Made by a program: the position numbers and the translations under genes. The notes under the pieces are model-generated. The model was not told where the DNA came from and made no database searches. It saw only the letters and a list, made by a program, of their open reading frames with translations. This document shows, in pieces, positions 29,346 through 38,761 of a stretch of DNA of 64,000 nt. Every line of letters starts with the position of its first letter. Within the stretch, counting starts at the first letter, position 1. Origin of the DNA: CAWAHD01 sp963781785 (GTDB lineage Bacteria; Planctomycetota; Planctomycetia; Isosphaerales; Isosphaeraceae); assembly GCA_963781785.1 (NCBI GenBank), contig CAWAHD010000005.1, positions 1,550,001 through 1,614,000 on the forward strand, written 5' to 3'.

Positions 29346-31750
29346 CTATGACATCGATTCTAACTCGGGGGCTCGGGTCCGTCCAAGCCCCCTTCCTGTG
29401 GTTATTCCAGGAATCCAAAACAATCGAATTCCTGTCAACACCAGAATCACAAGAACCAGCCGAGCCGGCCGAGACCATAAGTCCGAACCGGACCTCCGCT
29501 GGATCGTACTTCAAGATCAACTCATGCTCGCCTGGTTGAATCTCGATGTTCATGAAAACCGCCCCATTTCTGCTGCAAAAACGACCGGTTCGCCGTCGAG
29601 AAGGGCCGTCCATCCGGGGTCCCAGGTCTCGCGTCACGACCAGGCTTCTCTGCGCCGTCGATTCGATTGTTAGACGAGCCAATCCATCGCTTTTCTGGAC
29701 GGTCAAATCGCGTCCAGCGGCGACCCGGACGATCGCCCACGGCTCTGCCGTCGAGCCACGCGATCCACACGCGTCCCACCCGCTCGACCTGCTCGAATTC
29801 GCCCTCGGGCGGCGGCGACTCGCGGCGACGACCGCGCCCACTCCCGATTCGCTCAGACGGTGCCGCGCGCGACAGCACGCGGTCCCAGGTGATCTCGCTC
29901 CGGCTCGATCGGTCCGCTGCCGCGCCGGGGTAGAGCGGAGCAAACCACGCCAGGCTCGAGGCCAGCTCGACCGAATCATAATTGCGGACGTCGCCGAGGC
30001 CGAACCGCATGAGCACATTGGGCGGCAGTTCCTCGCCCATGCCCAGGACTCGGCTGCCGGGCGCGCAGGTCGCTGCGCAGCCGCGCGATCACCGGCGGCT
30101 CGTCTGCGGTGGACCTCCGGATCGATCGCCGGATTGAGACCCAAGCCCAAACGCTGCCAGGTCGAATAAGGTCAGTCCAAGCAAGAGCGGTTGGATCCAT
30201 CCGGGAGAGCGCCGCTGCTGGTCCGGAGGAAGAGGGCGAGTGCCGCCAGGCCAACCAGCTCGGCGGCGACAATTCCGTGGCACCGCGGGAGAAAATCGAG
30301 AGCCTGCCGCACCTGACGGTCGGCCCGCCGGGCGAAAACGGCGGCGTCGCTTGCGGAGGTCGACCGTGCGGCCGCTTGATAATGGGCTAAGGCGCGGTCG
30401 CGGAGCCGAGGCTCGAACCGCCGGGACCGCCCACGCCGAGAGGCAAGAGTGCCATGGCGGCCGCGACCCAGACGCCGATCCAGCCGATCGTGACAGCCGG
30501 GGTGATCGCGACGGCCGTCAAGCCCGATGCCGCCCAGCAGCGTCAAGCCGAACGCGACCCAGAGCGTGAGCCGGCGGTTATCGGTGACATCAAGACCGGT
30601 AATGCGCGCAGCAGGTTGTCGACCGGCGGCCAGCGAAATGCACCCAGCCCCGCCAGACGCGGTGATCGCGGTCAGAAAGCGCGACGCGGAACGAGCGGCC
30701 GACGGGTGACGACCGCCAGCGGCGCCAGCCAGATCAAGGTCGCCAGCCCGGCGAACCCCGCCGCCGACTCGTTCAAATTGTGCACGCCCAATGCCCGCGC
30801 CAGGTTGGGGTGTCCTCGGCGCTGGCTGCCATAGGCATAAGGGACCGCCGTGCAAACCACGTCGAGCAGCCGGGGCCGCTCGATCACCCACCAGGCGGCG
30901 CTCGCGCTGGCGGTCGCCCCAGACCGAGCTCTTCGGCCAGATAGAACCCCAAGCGGCAGGATCTGAACGCTCGCCAGGCCCAGCCCGAGGCATGTGCCCA
31001 GCGTCCACGAGATCACGACCCGACGCGGTTCGCAAGCGGTTCGCTCGCCACAGACCCGGGCGACGGCATAGAAGCCACCGGCCAGGAGCACGTGGGCACT
31101 GGTCTGGATGTGGCCCCCCAGGACGATGAGCAGCGACGACGACCGCCAGCCAGCCGGCCGCTTCGGCCCCCGGGCCGGTGGAACACCCGGTCGGTCGCCA
31201 GGAACAGCCACGGCATCCAGATCGCCACCGAGGTGACCGGGAACAAGAGCCAGAGGACCAGAAACCCGCAGAACGGATAGACCAGTCCCGCGAACCAGCG
31301 CCCCCAGAACCGGAGTCCCCACGATCGCGCCAGCAGGAACATCCCCAGCCCCGCCGTCCACAGCCGGCACGCGGCGATCCAGGCGTAGGCGGCCGGAGTC
31401 GGCCCGAGGTAGGCCAGCACATGGAACGGATCGAAGACCGCACTCTGGCCGTTGGCCAGATGAGGCGCGCCGCAGCCGGCATGGCCGTTCCAGAGCGGCA
31501 ACCGGCCGCTCCGGATCATCCGCCGGTTGAATTCCAGCCAGGGCTGAAACTGGAGCACGGGATCCATCAAGAGCCGGTTCGCCGGCTCGTAGTCATCTTC
31601 CCCCGGCCAGCGTCGCGGAAGCTCGCCGAGACCAGCAAGCACGTCGGCCGGGCTCAGCACCTTGCCGCCGAACAGCGTCTCGTGCAAGAAACCCGCAACC
31701 AGCACGGCCAGGACCACGCAGAAAGCGATCATCTCGCGGCGCGATCCCAT
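29346..31750 (-). CDS. YfhO-like multi-pass membrane protein, many frame changes
   Basis: The N-terminus is clear: IAFCVVLAVLVAGFLHETLF (TM1), GGKVLSPADVLAG, LLMDPVLQFQPWLEFNRRMI, GRLPLWNGHAGCGAPHLANG, then several hydrophobic helices (LGTCLGLGLASVQILPLG). The C-terminus ends ELILKYDPAEVRFGLMVSAG and a last helix (VLVILVLTGIRLFWIPG) before the stop at 29346. This layout (about 800 residues, 10 or more helices, a beta-rich tail) fits the YfhO/O-antigen-polymerase-like family tied to glycosylation of cell-surface polymers. At least eight frame changes make the middle hard to follow. It is listed as one gene because fragments appear in the expected order. Confidence 0.65.
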
Positions 31751-31808
31751 GACAGGGGTGCCTCCATGCGATTAGCCCGGTCAAGAATGGTCGAGATCAG
31801 CAGCCCGT

Positions 31809-32024
31809 TCAGGCTGTTGAGGCAGACGCCGCCGCGGGCTCGGGAATCTTGCCGCGCCATTCGATCACGAAGCGGTTCCCGGCCGCAAAGGCCTCGATCT
31901 CCGCCCTGGACTGCGGGATCGCGATCCGCGCGACCTCGCGATACGTGCCGCTGCCGGCCCGCTTCCACGAGACTTCCTCGCCGATCCATTCTCCATTGAC
32001 GTAATACACGATCAGGCACTTCAT
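31809..32024 (-). CDS. Small hypothetical protein (71 aa)
   Basis: MKCLIVYYVNGEWIGEEVSW begins at 32024; the middle reads GTYREVARIAIPQSRAEIEA and the protein ends EPAAASASTA. A GGAGA-like site lies nine bases upstream. It looks like a small beta-rich soluble protein with no known family. It shares strand with the YfhO-like gene 58 bp downstream. The stretch up to 32283 holds no other gene. Confidence 0.55.
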   Translation of the reverse strand: MKCLIVYYVNGEWIGEEVSWKRAGSGTYREVARIAIPQSRAEIEAFAAGNRFVIEWRGKIPEPAAASASTA

Positions 32025-32283
32025 GCCGCTTGTCTCCGGGTATGGTCAATTTCGCCCGCTGAACATGATACGGGATGCTCGAATGCTCGCCAAGGCGAGG
32101 AGAGCACACCCCGAATCTCCACAGCCGCGAAAGGGCGGCATCGTTTAGCTCGGGCGCCAGCCCCGAGGTCCAGCGGCCCTGCTGACGCAAGCAGCCATGG
32201 TCTTGCCATGAATCGGCTCTTCGGCCATCATCGTGCCGGGACCACACCCACACCCTCGAAGGACCAAGCACCAAGGACGCAGC

Positions 32284-33439
32284 ATGGACTTCGCATTCTC
32301 CGCAGCTCAAAAAGAATGGTACGACGCGGCCGTTCGATTCGCGAGAGAAGAGCTGGTCGACCCGGATGCCCTGGCGCGCGAAGAGCGCGGAGAATTCTGG
32401 CGCGAGGGATACCGCGCGCTGTGCGCGGCTTGGCGTACTCGGGCTTCCGGTCCCCGCCGAACACGGCGGCCGCGGACAAGACGTCGCCACGACCGTCGCC
32501 GCGATCGAGGGCCTCGGGTACGCATGCTCCGACACCGGTCTGGTCTTCGCCGCCGGTGCCTCGTTATGGACGGTCACCATGCCGATCCTCTCGTTCGGGT
32601 CCCCCGCCCAGAAACGCTGCTACCTGCCCGGCCTTTGCGACGGCAGTCTGCTCGGCGCCAACGCCGCCACCGAGCCATCCGCCGGCTCCGACATCTTCTC
32701 GATGCAGACGACCGCCCGGCGCACCCCGCAGGGCTGGGTCCTGAACGGCAGAAAAACCTGGATCACCAGCGGTCAGACGGCCGATCTCCTCGTCTGCTTC
32801 GCCAGCACGGATCCGTCCAAGGGCGTGCTGGGACTCACAGCGTTCCTGGTCGAGCGCAACACGCCCGGGTTTTACGTGTCCCAGCCCATCGCCACTCTGG
32901 GGCTGCGCACTGCCCCCCTCGCCGAGCTTGTCTTCGAAGACTGCGTCGTGCCGGCCGAGGCGGTCCTGGGCCGGGAAGGACGCGGGTCGAGCGTCTTCAA
33001 CGCGGCCCTCGAATGGGAGCGCGGCGCCATTCTGGCCGGCGTCGTCGGCACGATGCACCGCCAGCTCGACCTCTCCATCGCTCACGCCCAATCTCGCAAA
33101 CAGTCCGGCCAGAATATCGGCAAGTTCCAGTCTGTCTCCAACCGGATCGTCGACATGAGAATCCGCCTGGAAACCAGCCGGTTGCTGGTCTACCGGTACG
33201 CCCAGGCCAGGTCTCAAGGCGAGGATGCGACAATCTGGTCGTCGATCGCGAAGCTGCACGTCTCCGAGTGCTTCGTACAGAACAGCCTGGACGCGGTCCG
33301 CATCTTCGGCGCCGCCGGATATAGAGCCGGGGCCGGTGCAGCCGAGCGCGACCTCCGCGACAGCGTGGGCGGCGTCATCTTCTCGGGAACCAACGACATT
33401 CAGCGCAACCTGATCGCACAGCACCTTCGCCTGGGATGA
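32284..33439 (+). CDS. Acyl-CoA dehydrogenase, one frame change
   Basis: 385 residues from MDFAFSAAQKEWYDAAVRFA. The frame changes near 32425; after it LGLPVPAEHGGRGQDVATTV continues the N-terminal helical domain. The FAD/substrate strand region ATEPSAGSDIFSMQTTARRT and WVLNGRKTWITSGQTADLLV are typical, as are the C-terminal AVRIFGAAGYRAGAGAAERD and IFSGTNDIQRNLIAQHLRLG. In many family members a catalytic Glu stands where IFSGT has Ser, so the base must be elsewhere, as in isovaleryl-type enzymes, or the substrate class differs. Flavin-dependent alpha,beta-desaturation of an acyl-CoA or acyl carrier thioester is expected. Overlaps the permease start (ATGA). Confidence 0.9.
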
Positions 33440-34522
33440 ACCAACTGATGACCGACTCCAACGCCGACTCCGACCCCGGCACAGGCACAGGCACAGGCAC
33501 GGGCGCGGACACCGAAATCGAGCCGCGCCGGCCCGCCCAGCAACTCGCCCGGCTGTTCAAGGCCCCGGAATGGGCTCTCGTCGCCGGAATTCTGGCAGTC
33601 CTGGCCGTCATCTATGTGCTCGACCGCGACCGCGCCTTCTTCCAGGAATACAGCCTGCGGAGCTTGCTGCACCGAGTCGCACTCTTCGGTGTGCTGGCCG
33701 TCGGCGCAGCCGTCGTCATCATCGCCGGCGGAATCGATCTCTCCACCGGCGCCGTCGTCGCCCTCTCCTCGGTCGTCAGCGCCAAGCTGCTCACGGAATG
33801 GCTGCACACCGGCACCAGCGGCCAACCCCCCTCTCCCGGAGTCGTCGCCCTGGCGGTCGCTCTCACACTCCTCATGGGCACGACGATCGGCATGATGCAT
33901 GCGTGCATGATAAACGGGCTGCGTCTACCGCCATTCATTGCGACGCTGGCGACGATGGCGGGGCTGCGCAGCCTGGCGACCTTGATCTGCCAGAACAAGA
34001 CGATCACGGTCCCGTTCCAGGGGTATCGGGCGATGGGCAAGGAGGTTTGGATCACGGTCTCGATCTTCGCCGTCGTCGCGGCGACGATCAGCGTGTTGAT
34101 GGGCTGCACGGTGCTGGGTCGGCATCTGTTTGCGCTGGGAGGAAACGAGACGGCCGCGCGGCTGAGCGGCTTGCGGACGAGTCGCCTCAAGGTGGTGGCG
34201 TATGCACTCGCGGGAACGCTGTCGGCCCTGGGGGGCATCTTGTTCACGGGCTTGAGCGGCCAGGCGGACAGCCGGCTGGGCACGACTTACGAGCTGACCG
34301 CCATCACGGCGGCCGTCGTCGGTGGGCTGCAGCTTGGCCGGAGGCGTGGGCTCGATCCGCGGGACCGTGCTCGGCCTCTTGCTCACCCAGATCGTCCTCA
34401 AAGGGACCGGAACCGTCGCTCCACGTGGCATCGACAGCACCCAGATCGAAGGTCTCGTGTTGGGAACCGTCGTGCTCGTCGCCGTCGCCTTCAACGAGCG
34501 ATTTCGAGGCGGCCGGGCCTGA
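33436..34522 (+). CDS. Sugar-type ABC transporter permease (BPD_transp_2), one frame change
   Basis: About 362 residues. The start overlaps the stop of the acyl-CoA dehydrogenase gene as ATGA. A Gly-Thr repeat (GTGTGTGTG) from a GGCACA hexamer run lies near residue 15. The permease body has RbsC-like features: AVGAAVVIIAGGIDLSTGAV, LPPFIATLATMAGLRSLA, LSGLRTSRLKVVAYALAGTL, and, after a frame change near 34325, AGGVGSIRGTVLGLLLTQIV. About eight hydrophobic segments are visible. The ATPase and binding protein of a ribose/xylose-type transporter are not in the neighbourhood, and the pairing with a dehydrogenase is unusual. Confidence 0.85.
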
Positions 34523-34532
34523 TTGAGAAAAT

Positions 34533-35333
34533 TTGATTGAATCCGGGCCGGTTCCCGGCCATTTGACGCAGATACTCTTAAGGCGTTCGGAGATCGTGCC
34601 GAGCAATGTCCGCGTTGCGCGGGTAGGTCTACGTGCGCGCGCACGTATCGCATCGGCGCTCTTTGAAGGATACAAAACAGCCGTGCGCTCTGTCCGTGGG
34701 CTACTGCTGACGGCTCTGTTGGGTATGGTGGTTGGCGGCGGCGTCGTGGCGCTTGTCCGCCATGCGGGGCCGAGTTCGGATGTCGGCGCCGATGTCCGTC
34801 CCGTGAGTGCCAAGCAAGCCCTCGGTGGCGAGGGTACGAGTGCGTCCACCGTGATCGACGGCCCCGAGCGAAGGCAAGTGGACGCGGTGACCGGCCAGGA
34901 CCTGGGCTCCGACCTGGTCCTGAAAGCGATCCTCGGAGGCGCGTGTACTGGCGGGCATTCGTTCAACGTTGTCGTCACGAGCGCGAACGTCAGCAGACAT
35001 TGGCTGAAGGTCAGGCTGATCGCGACGGGTTCCCATTCGCGGGCAATGGGTGCCCGGATCCAGGTTGACCTCAAGGCAAAAGACGGCGAAGTCCGGTCGA
35101 TTTACCGGACGATCGGCAACAACTCGAGTTTCGGCGGCAACTCCCTGGTCGAGATGATCGGCCTGGGCGACGCCACGTATGCCGACCAGGTCACGGTGAG
35201 CTGGCCGCTCAGCCGGAAGACCGAGCTATTCCACAAGATCACCGCCGATCAGGTGATCGAGATCATCGAGGGAGCCGGCTCCTATCGCGTCATCCATCAG
35301 AAGGTCCTTGCCGTGCCCGTCCCCTCGGCCTGA
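34533..35333 (+). CDS. Membrane-anchored stand-alone ASPIC/UnbV domain protein
   Basis: 266 residues from a TTG at 34533, ten bases after the permease stop; a later start is possible. One membrane helix (GLLLTALLGMVVGGGVVAL, residues ~55-74) is followed by a linker. The ASPIC/UnbV domain follows at ~150-265: HWLKVRLIATGSHSRAMGAR, NNSSFGGNSLVEMIGLGDAT and VSWPLSRKTELFHKITADQ. This domain normally ends long FG-GAP/VCBS proteins; here it stands alone on a short tether. The role is unknown; an extracytoplasmic binding function is inferred. Confidence 0.75.
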   Translation: MIESGPVPGHLTQILLRRSEIVPSNVRVARVGLRARARIASALFEGYKTAVRSVRGLLLTALLGMVVGGGVVALVRHAGPSSDVGADVRPVSAKQALGGEGTSASTVIDGPERRQVDAVTGQDLGSDLVLKAILGGACTGGHSFNVVVTSANVSRHWLKVRLIATGSHSRAMGARIQVDLKAKDGEVRSIYRTIGNNSSFGGNSLVEMIGLGDATYADQVTVSWPLSRKTELFHKITADQVIEIIEGAGSYRVIHQKVLAVPVPSA

Positions 35334-35370
35334 ATGTGCTCGGGCGCGGAGATTGCCCACACCTACGTCG

Positions 35371-35550
35371 CAGTTTGTCGCCTTTCGCTCCGCGAAAGTA
35401 TGCGCACCTTCGCGGAGCGAAGGGCGACTTTTGTCAGGCTGAAAAGCCTGACCTACTTCGCAGTTTGTCGCCTTTCGCTCCGCGAAAGTATGCGCACCTT
35501 CGCGGAGCGAAGGGCGACTTTTGTCAGGCTGGAAAGCCTGACCCACTTCT
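35371..35550. repeat. Two tandem 90-bp composite units: REP A hairpin joined to REP B hairpin
   Basis: Period 90 bp (35371-35460 and 35461-35550). Each unit has a family A hairpin, GTCGCCTTTCGCTCCGCG ... CGCGGAGCGAAGGGCGAC (52 bp, first at 35377-35428), followed directly by a family B palindrome, GTCAGGCTGGAAAGCCTGAC (first copy has one change). It shows that the two families move or amplify together. The rest of 35334-35738 holds no gene. Confidence 0.93.
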
Positions 35551-35738
35551 GCGGCCCCACTCAGCGCATCGAGAACCGGAAGCAATCGTGGATTTAACTC
35601 GGAATGTTGGATATGATCGCCTGAATTGATGACTCGATGTGACGAACCAAACACAAATCGGCCAGTCCCGTACCACGATCCACGGCCGAACGCTGCGTGG
35701 GTTGAGGCAAACCGACGATCGTTCTGAAGGTCGAACCG

Positions 35739-36239
35739 ATGGCTGCCAACCCCCACAGAACGATGTGGACCTGGGTGGTTGTGGCTGCGCTTCTACTGAC
35801 CGGCGGTCTGCTTGCCGTTCCGTGGCTGGCGCGATGGCGGGAGGTAAAGCTGTACGAGGCGCTGCATGAGTCGCAGTCGCCGTCATTTTGGTGGCCGCCT
35901 GACTGGCGACGGGAGTGGCGCACCAGCATCCTATTGGAAGGGCACGTCTACCTGCGGGATGCCAAATCGAGCCGGGCGGTTGAGGAGCACGGGGCTCCCC
36001 CTGACCGATCCGCCTTGGGACGCCCTGTCAACGCAGGCACGATCGAGCTTGTGTCCGAAACCGAGGGGCGAGTGTTTCGGACAGCCGTGAATACCAAGGG
36101 ATGGTACTCTTTCAAGCGTCAGCGATTACCCGCCGTTCCATTCCAGGTTCGGCTCGTCACCCCAGAAGGCTCGGCGTCCCGATGGCTCCCAATGGGGGCT
36201 CTCGATCCTGGACTTCACTCGATCAACTGGTCATTCTAA
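35739..36239 (+). CDS. Membrane-anchored hypothetical protein with carboxypeptidase-regulatory-like fold
   Basis: 166 residues. N-terminal helix (WTWVVVAALLLTGGLLAVPW), then a beta-rich domain: TSILLEGHVYLRDAKSSRAV ... GTIELVSETEGRVFRTAVNT, GWYSFKRQRLPAVPFQVRLV. The spacing of G-x-V strands with a later GWYSF resembles CarboxypepD_reg-like modules, which is a weak assignment. The protein would project from the membrane to the outside. It stands alone between a repeat cluster and rpsI; 36240-36433 shows nothing. Confidence 0.55.
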   Translation: MAANPHRTMWTWVVVAALLLTGGLLAVPWLARWREVKLYEALHESQSPSFWWPPDWRREWRTSILLEGHVYLRDAKSSRAVEEHGAPPDRSALGRPVNAGTIELVSETEGRVFRTAVNTKGWYSFKRQRLPAVPFQVRLVTPEGSASRWLPMGALDPGLHSINWSF

Positions 36240-36433
36240 GTTCAGTCCGCATCGGCCTTGTTGGGCAGAGCGAGCTTAAGGCTGCTGCGAGGTTAGCCTG
36301 GACATGGGCTGTCAAAAGCCTCGCAGTCGCCCAGGCTTCTTCATCGACACCTTTGGCGATCGTGCGATGCCAATCGGAATGACGAGGCTTGCCTCGCTGT
36401 GGTCCTGACGCGAGTGGCGACAAGCCTTTTCGA

Positions 36434-36838
36434 TCACCGCTTCGAGAACTGGAAGCTCTTGCGGGCTTTCTTGTGGCCGAATTTCTTGCGCTCGACCATG
36501 CGTGAATCGCGCGTGAGCAGGGCCGCGTCGCGCAGCGCCGGCTCGAGGTCGGGGCGATATTCCTTGAGCGCACGGGCCAGTCCCAGCATGACCGCCCCCG
36601 ACTGGCTGAGTTTCCCGCTTCCCTTCACGTTCACGAACACGTCGATCCGCCCGCCCATGTCCGTCAAGGCGAGGGGTGAGCGAACGTCCATCCGCTGAAC
36701 TTCGAGCGGGAAATAAACGCTGAACTCCAGTCCGTTGACAAAGAACTGTCCGGTGCCTTCGCGGATTCGAACCCGTGCGACCGCCGTTTTCCGCCGGCCG
36801 GTCCCCCAGGTGTACGGATTTTTTGCCGTCGCCGTCAT
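36434..36838 (-). CDS. rpsI: 30S ribosomal protein S9
   Basis: Intact, 134 residues. GTGRRKTAVARVRIREGTGQ near the start, FVNVKGSGKLSQSGAVMLGL in the middle and the basic tail ERKKFGHKKARKSFQFSKR, which reaches toward the P-site tRNA, are diagnostic. It follows rplM on the same strand, the usual L13-S9 order, with a 147-bp gap that contains an ACTCG-type pentamer run and one REP B palindrome. Confidence 0.97.
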   Translation of the reverse strand: MTATAKNPYTWGTGRRKTAVARVRIREGTGQFFVNGLEFSVYFPLEVQRMDVRSPLALTDMGGRIDVFVNVKGSGKLSQSGAVMLGLARALKEYRPDLEPALRDAALLTRDSRMVERKKFGHKKARKSFQFSKR

Positions 36839-36949
36839 GTGAGAGTCATTCCTTGCTGGCTGGATTGATTTACCACGGTCGGATCGTTGGATTGGAATGC
36901 CGGACGAGCCACTCGACTCGACTCGATTCGCCTCAACTCGACCGAGAAC

Positions 36950-37008
36950 GTCAGGCTGGAAAGCCTGACCTACGACAAGAGAACGTCAGGCTGGAAAGCC
37001 TGACCTAC
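36950..37008. repeat. REP family B pair at the rplM-rpsI junction
   Basis: Two direct copies of GTCAGGCTGGAAAGCCTGAC plus CTAC at 36950-36973 and 36985-37008, separated by an 11-bp spacer (GACAAGAGAAC). The second copy encodes the last residues and the TGA stop of rplM on the opposite strand. Confidence 0.92.
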
Positions 37009-37669
37009 GACAAAAATCGAATCGCGGTTGCCGGCTCGGCCGTTCACGGGACGGCTCAACCTTCGGGTTCAGGTGCAGGTACGGGTACGGGTTCGTGCGC
37101 TGGCGCAGCGCAGCCACCGGCGCCGCGGGCTGTTCCCGCGCTGGCTCAACCTCCGGAGCCGCAGCCGGGGCAGGAACGGTCGTGCCGTTCTTCACTGGCC
37201 CGGAGACGAAGACCGCGCCGGCCGGCGCGGGGCGGCCCGACATCGGCTCTAGCCGGATCGGACACTGCGCCTGGTGTGAATGATTCGGCCCCACGTACAG
37301 CTTGAGCTTGGCCATCATGTGGCGGCCGATCTTGTTCTTGGGCATCATCCGCTGGATCGCCAGCTCGAGGATCCGCTCCGGATGCCGCTCGAATAATTTC
37401 CAGGCCGCCTCGTCCCGCTGGCCCCCGGGATAGCCCGAATATCGCTGGTAGAACTTCTGGTGCCACTTGTCGCCCGTGAACACGACCTTGTCGACGTTGA
37501 TCACGATCACATAATCGCCCGTATCGATGTGGGGCGTGTACGTGGGCCGGTGCTTGCCCATCAAGATCGGCGCGATCTGGGCGGCCAGCCGCCCGACCAC
37601 CTGTTTCTCCGCGTCGATCAAGTACCAGTGTTTTGCCAGCTCGCCCGTCTTCGCCTGATAACAATTCAT
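36986..37669 (-). CDS. rplM: 50S ribosomal protein L13 with ~85-residue C-terminal extension
   Basis: 227 residues from MNCYQAKTGELAKHWYLIDA at 37669. The core (residues 1-140) is normal: GRLAAQIAPILMGKHRPTYT, NVDKVVFTGDKWHQKFYQRY, RMMPKNKIGRHMMAKLKLYV, GPNHSHQAQCP. Usual L13 proteins end near residue 142-150. Here a Pro/Ala/Glu-rich, probably disordered tail follows (GTTVPAPAAAPEVEPAREQP), ending RRSGFPA. Those last residues and the stop codon come from a REP B palindrome. The tail may be a real addition, or a frame change near residue 145 could have removed an earlier stop. Confidence 0.93.
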   Translation of the reverse strand: MNCYQAKTGELAKHWYLIDAEKQVVGRLAAQIAPILMGKHRPTYTPHIDTGDYVIVINVDKVVFTGDKWHQKFYQRYSGYPGGQRDEAAWKLFERHPERILELAIQRMMPKNKIGRHMMAKLKLYVGPNHSHQAQCPIRLEPMSGRPAPAGAVFVSGPVKNGTTVPAPAAAPEVEPAREQPAAPVAALRQRTNPYPYLHLNPKVEPSRERPSRQPRFDFCRRSGFPA

Positions 37670-37805
37670 GGATGCGCTACTGCCTATCATCGACAAAAAA
37701 ACGCCCCTGGCACTCCGCCGGGACGAAAACTTGATCCTACCATGATGATTCCAAACGTCAAGGGGTTTCGGAGGATAAGCGATCCTCGACTCCTCCGGGC
37801 TCCTC

Positions 37806-38755
37806 TCACGACTGGGATCTGTGCTTGACCAGAGTGATCTGGCTGCCGGTCTGGTTGAAGCTGACATAGTCCATGAAGGTGCGAATCAAGAGCAGGCCCC
37901 GGCCGCCGATCCGGCTCAAGTCGTCGGCCTGCACCGGACGGTCGAAGATCGACGTGTCGAAGCCCGCCCCGTCGTCGGCGACCACGAACCGGGCCGCCGT
38001 GCGATCGAGCTGCACGCTCAAGCGAATCCGTCGCGAACGATACGGCTCCTGGCCGCGCCGCTCCTCGGCAAGCCGATAAAACGCGTCTTCGTCGTCCTGC
38101 CTCAGATCCGATTCGACCTCGAGGTTTCCATGAAAAAGCGAGTTGCACAAAGCCTCTTGCAGCGCAACCCCCACCTGCAACTGACCAGTCGGGTCGCACA
38201 GGCCCATGCCTTCCATCTCCTCCTGGATCAGCTTGAGAAACGGCATGATCAGCTCGGGGTCGCTATCCAGCACGTATTCCGATTCGCGCCGGACCATCGA
38301 GCGAAGGATTCGCCGCCGCTCGTGCGTGATGGCAGTCATCCTCAGGACCTGCCGGAGTGTCGGCACCAGGTCGCGCGCCAGGTCTCTCTTGGGAATGTAA
38401 TTGGCCGCGCCGCGCGCAGGGCCTGCATCGCCGCCTGCTCGCTGCCATACGCCGTCACCAGGATCATCGGGATGTGGGGATAATCCGCGCGCACGTCGCG
38501 GATCAGCTCCGTGCCCTCCACGTCGGGCAGCACGAGGTCGGTGAGGATCACCCGCGGCGGTCCCGCTTTGATCGCCGCCCGGCCTTCGGCTCCGTTGCGA
38601 GCATACGCCACACGTACGTCGGGCAGCGCGTCCAGGAGCCGGCCGATCAACTCCCGGTCCAGGGGCGAGTCGTCGATCACGAGGACCGTCGAGATCGCCG
38701 GGTCCGCCCCGCCGGCCTGCGCGCTTGACTCGTCGTGAGCGTCTGGAATCATCAT
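37806..38755 (-). CDS. Response regulator fused to an RsbW-like HATPase, one frame change
   Basis: About 316 residues. Receiver domain: VLVIDDSPLDRELIGRLL (acidic pair), VILTDLVLPDVEGTELIRDV (phosphoacceptor Asp) and MILVTAYGS. The frame changes near 38405; the restored text AANYIPKRDLARDLVPTLRQ supplies the conserved Lys. A linker with MTAITHERRRILRSMVRRES leads to a GHKL ATPase: ALQEALCNSLFHGNLEV (N box), VVADDGAGFD (G1) and GGRGLLLIRTFMD (G2). Receiver-HATPase fusions fit partner-switching control, where phosphorylation of the receiver would gate an anti-sigma kinase. No anti-anti-sigma gene is nearby. Confidence 0.85.
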
Positions 38756-38761
38756 GGTGAG

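Noticed and set aside
36755..36785. tRNA T-arm-like GGATTCGAACCCG
   Set aside because: It lies inside rpsI and encodes conserved S9 residues; no cloverleaf can be built around it.
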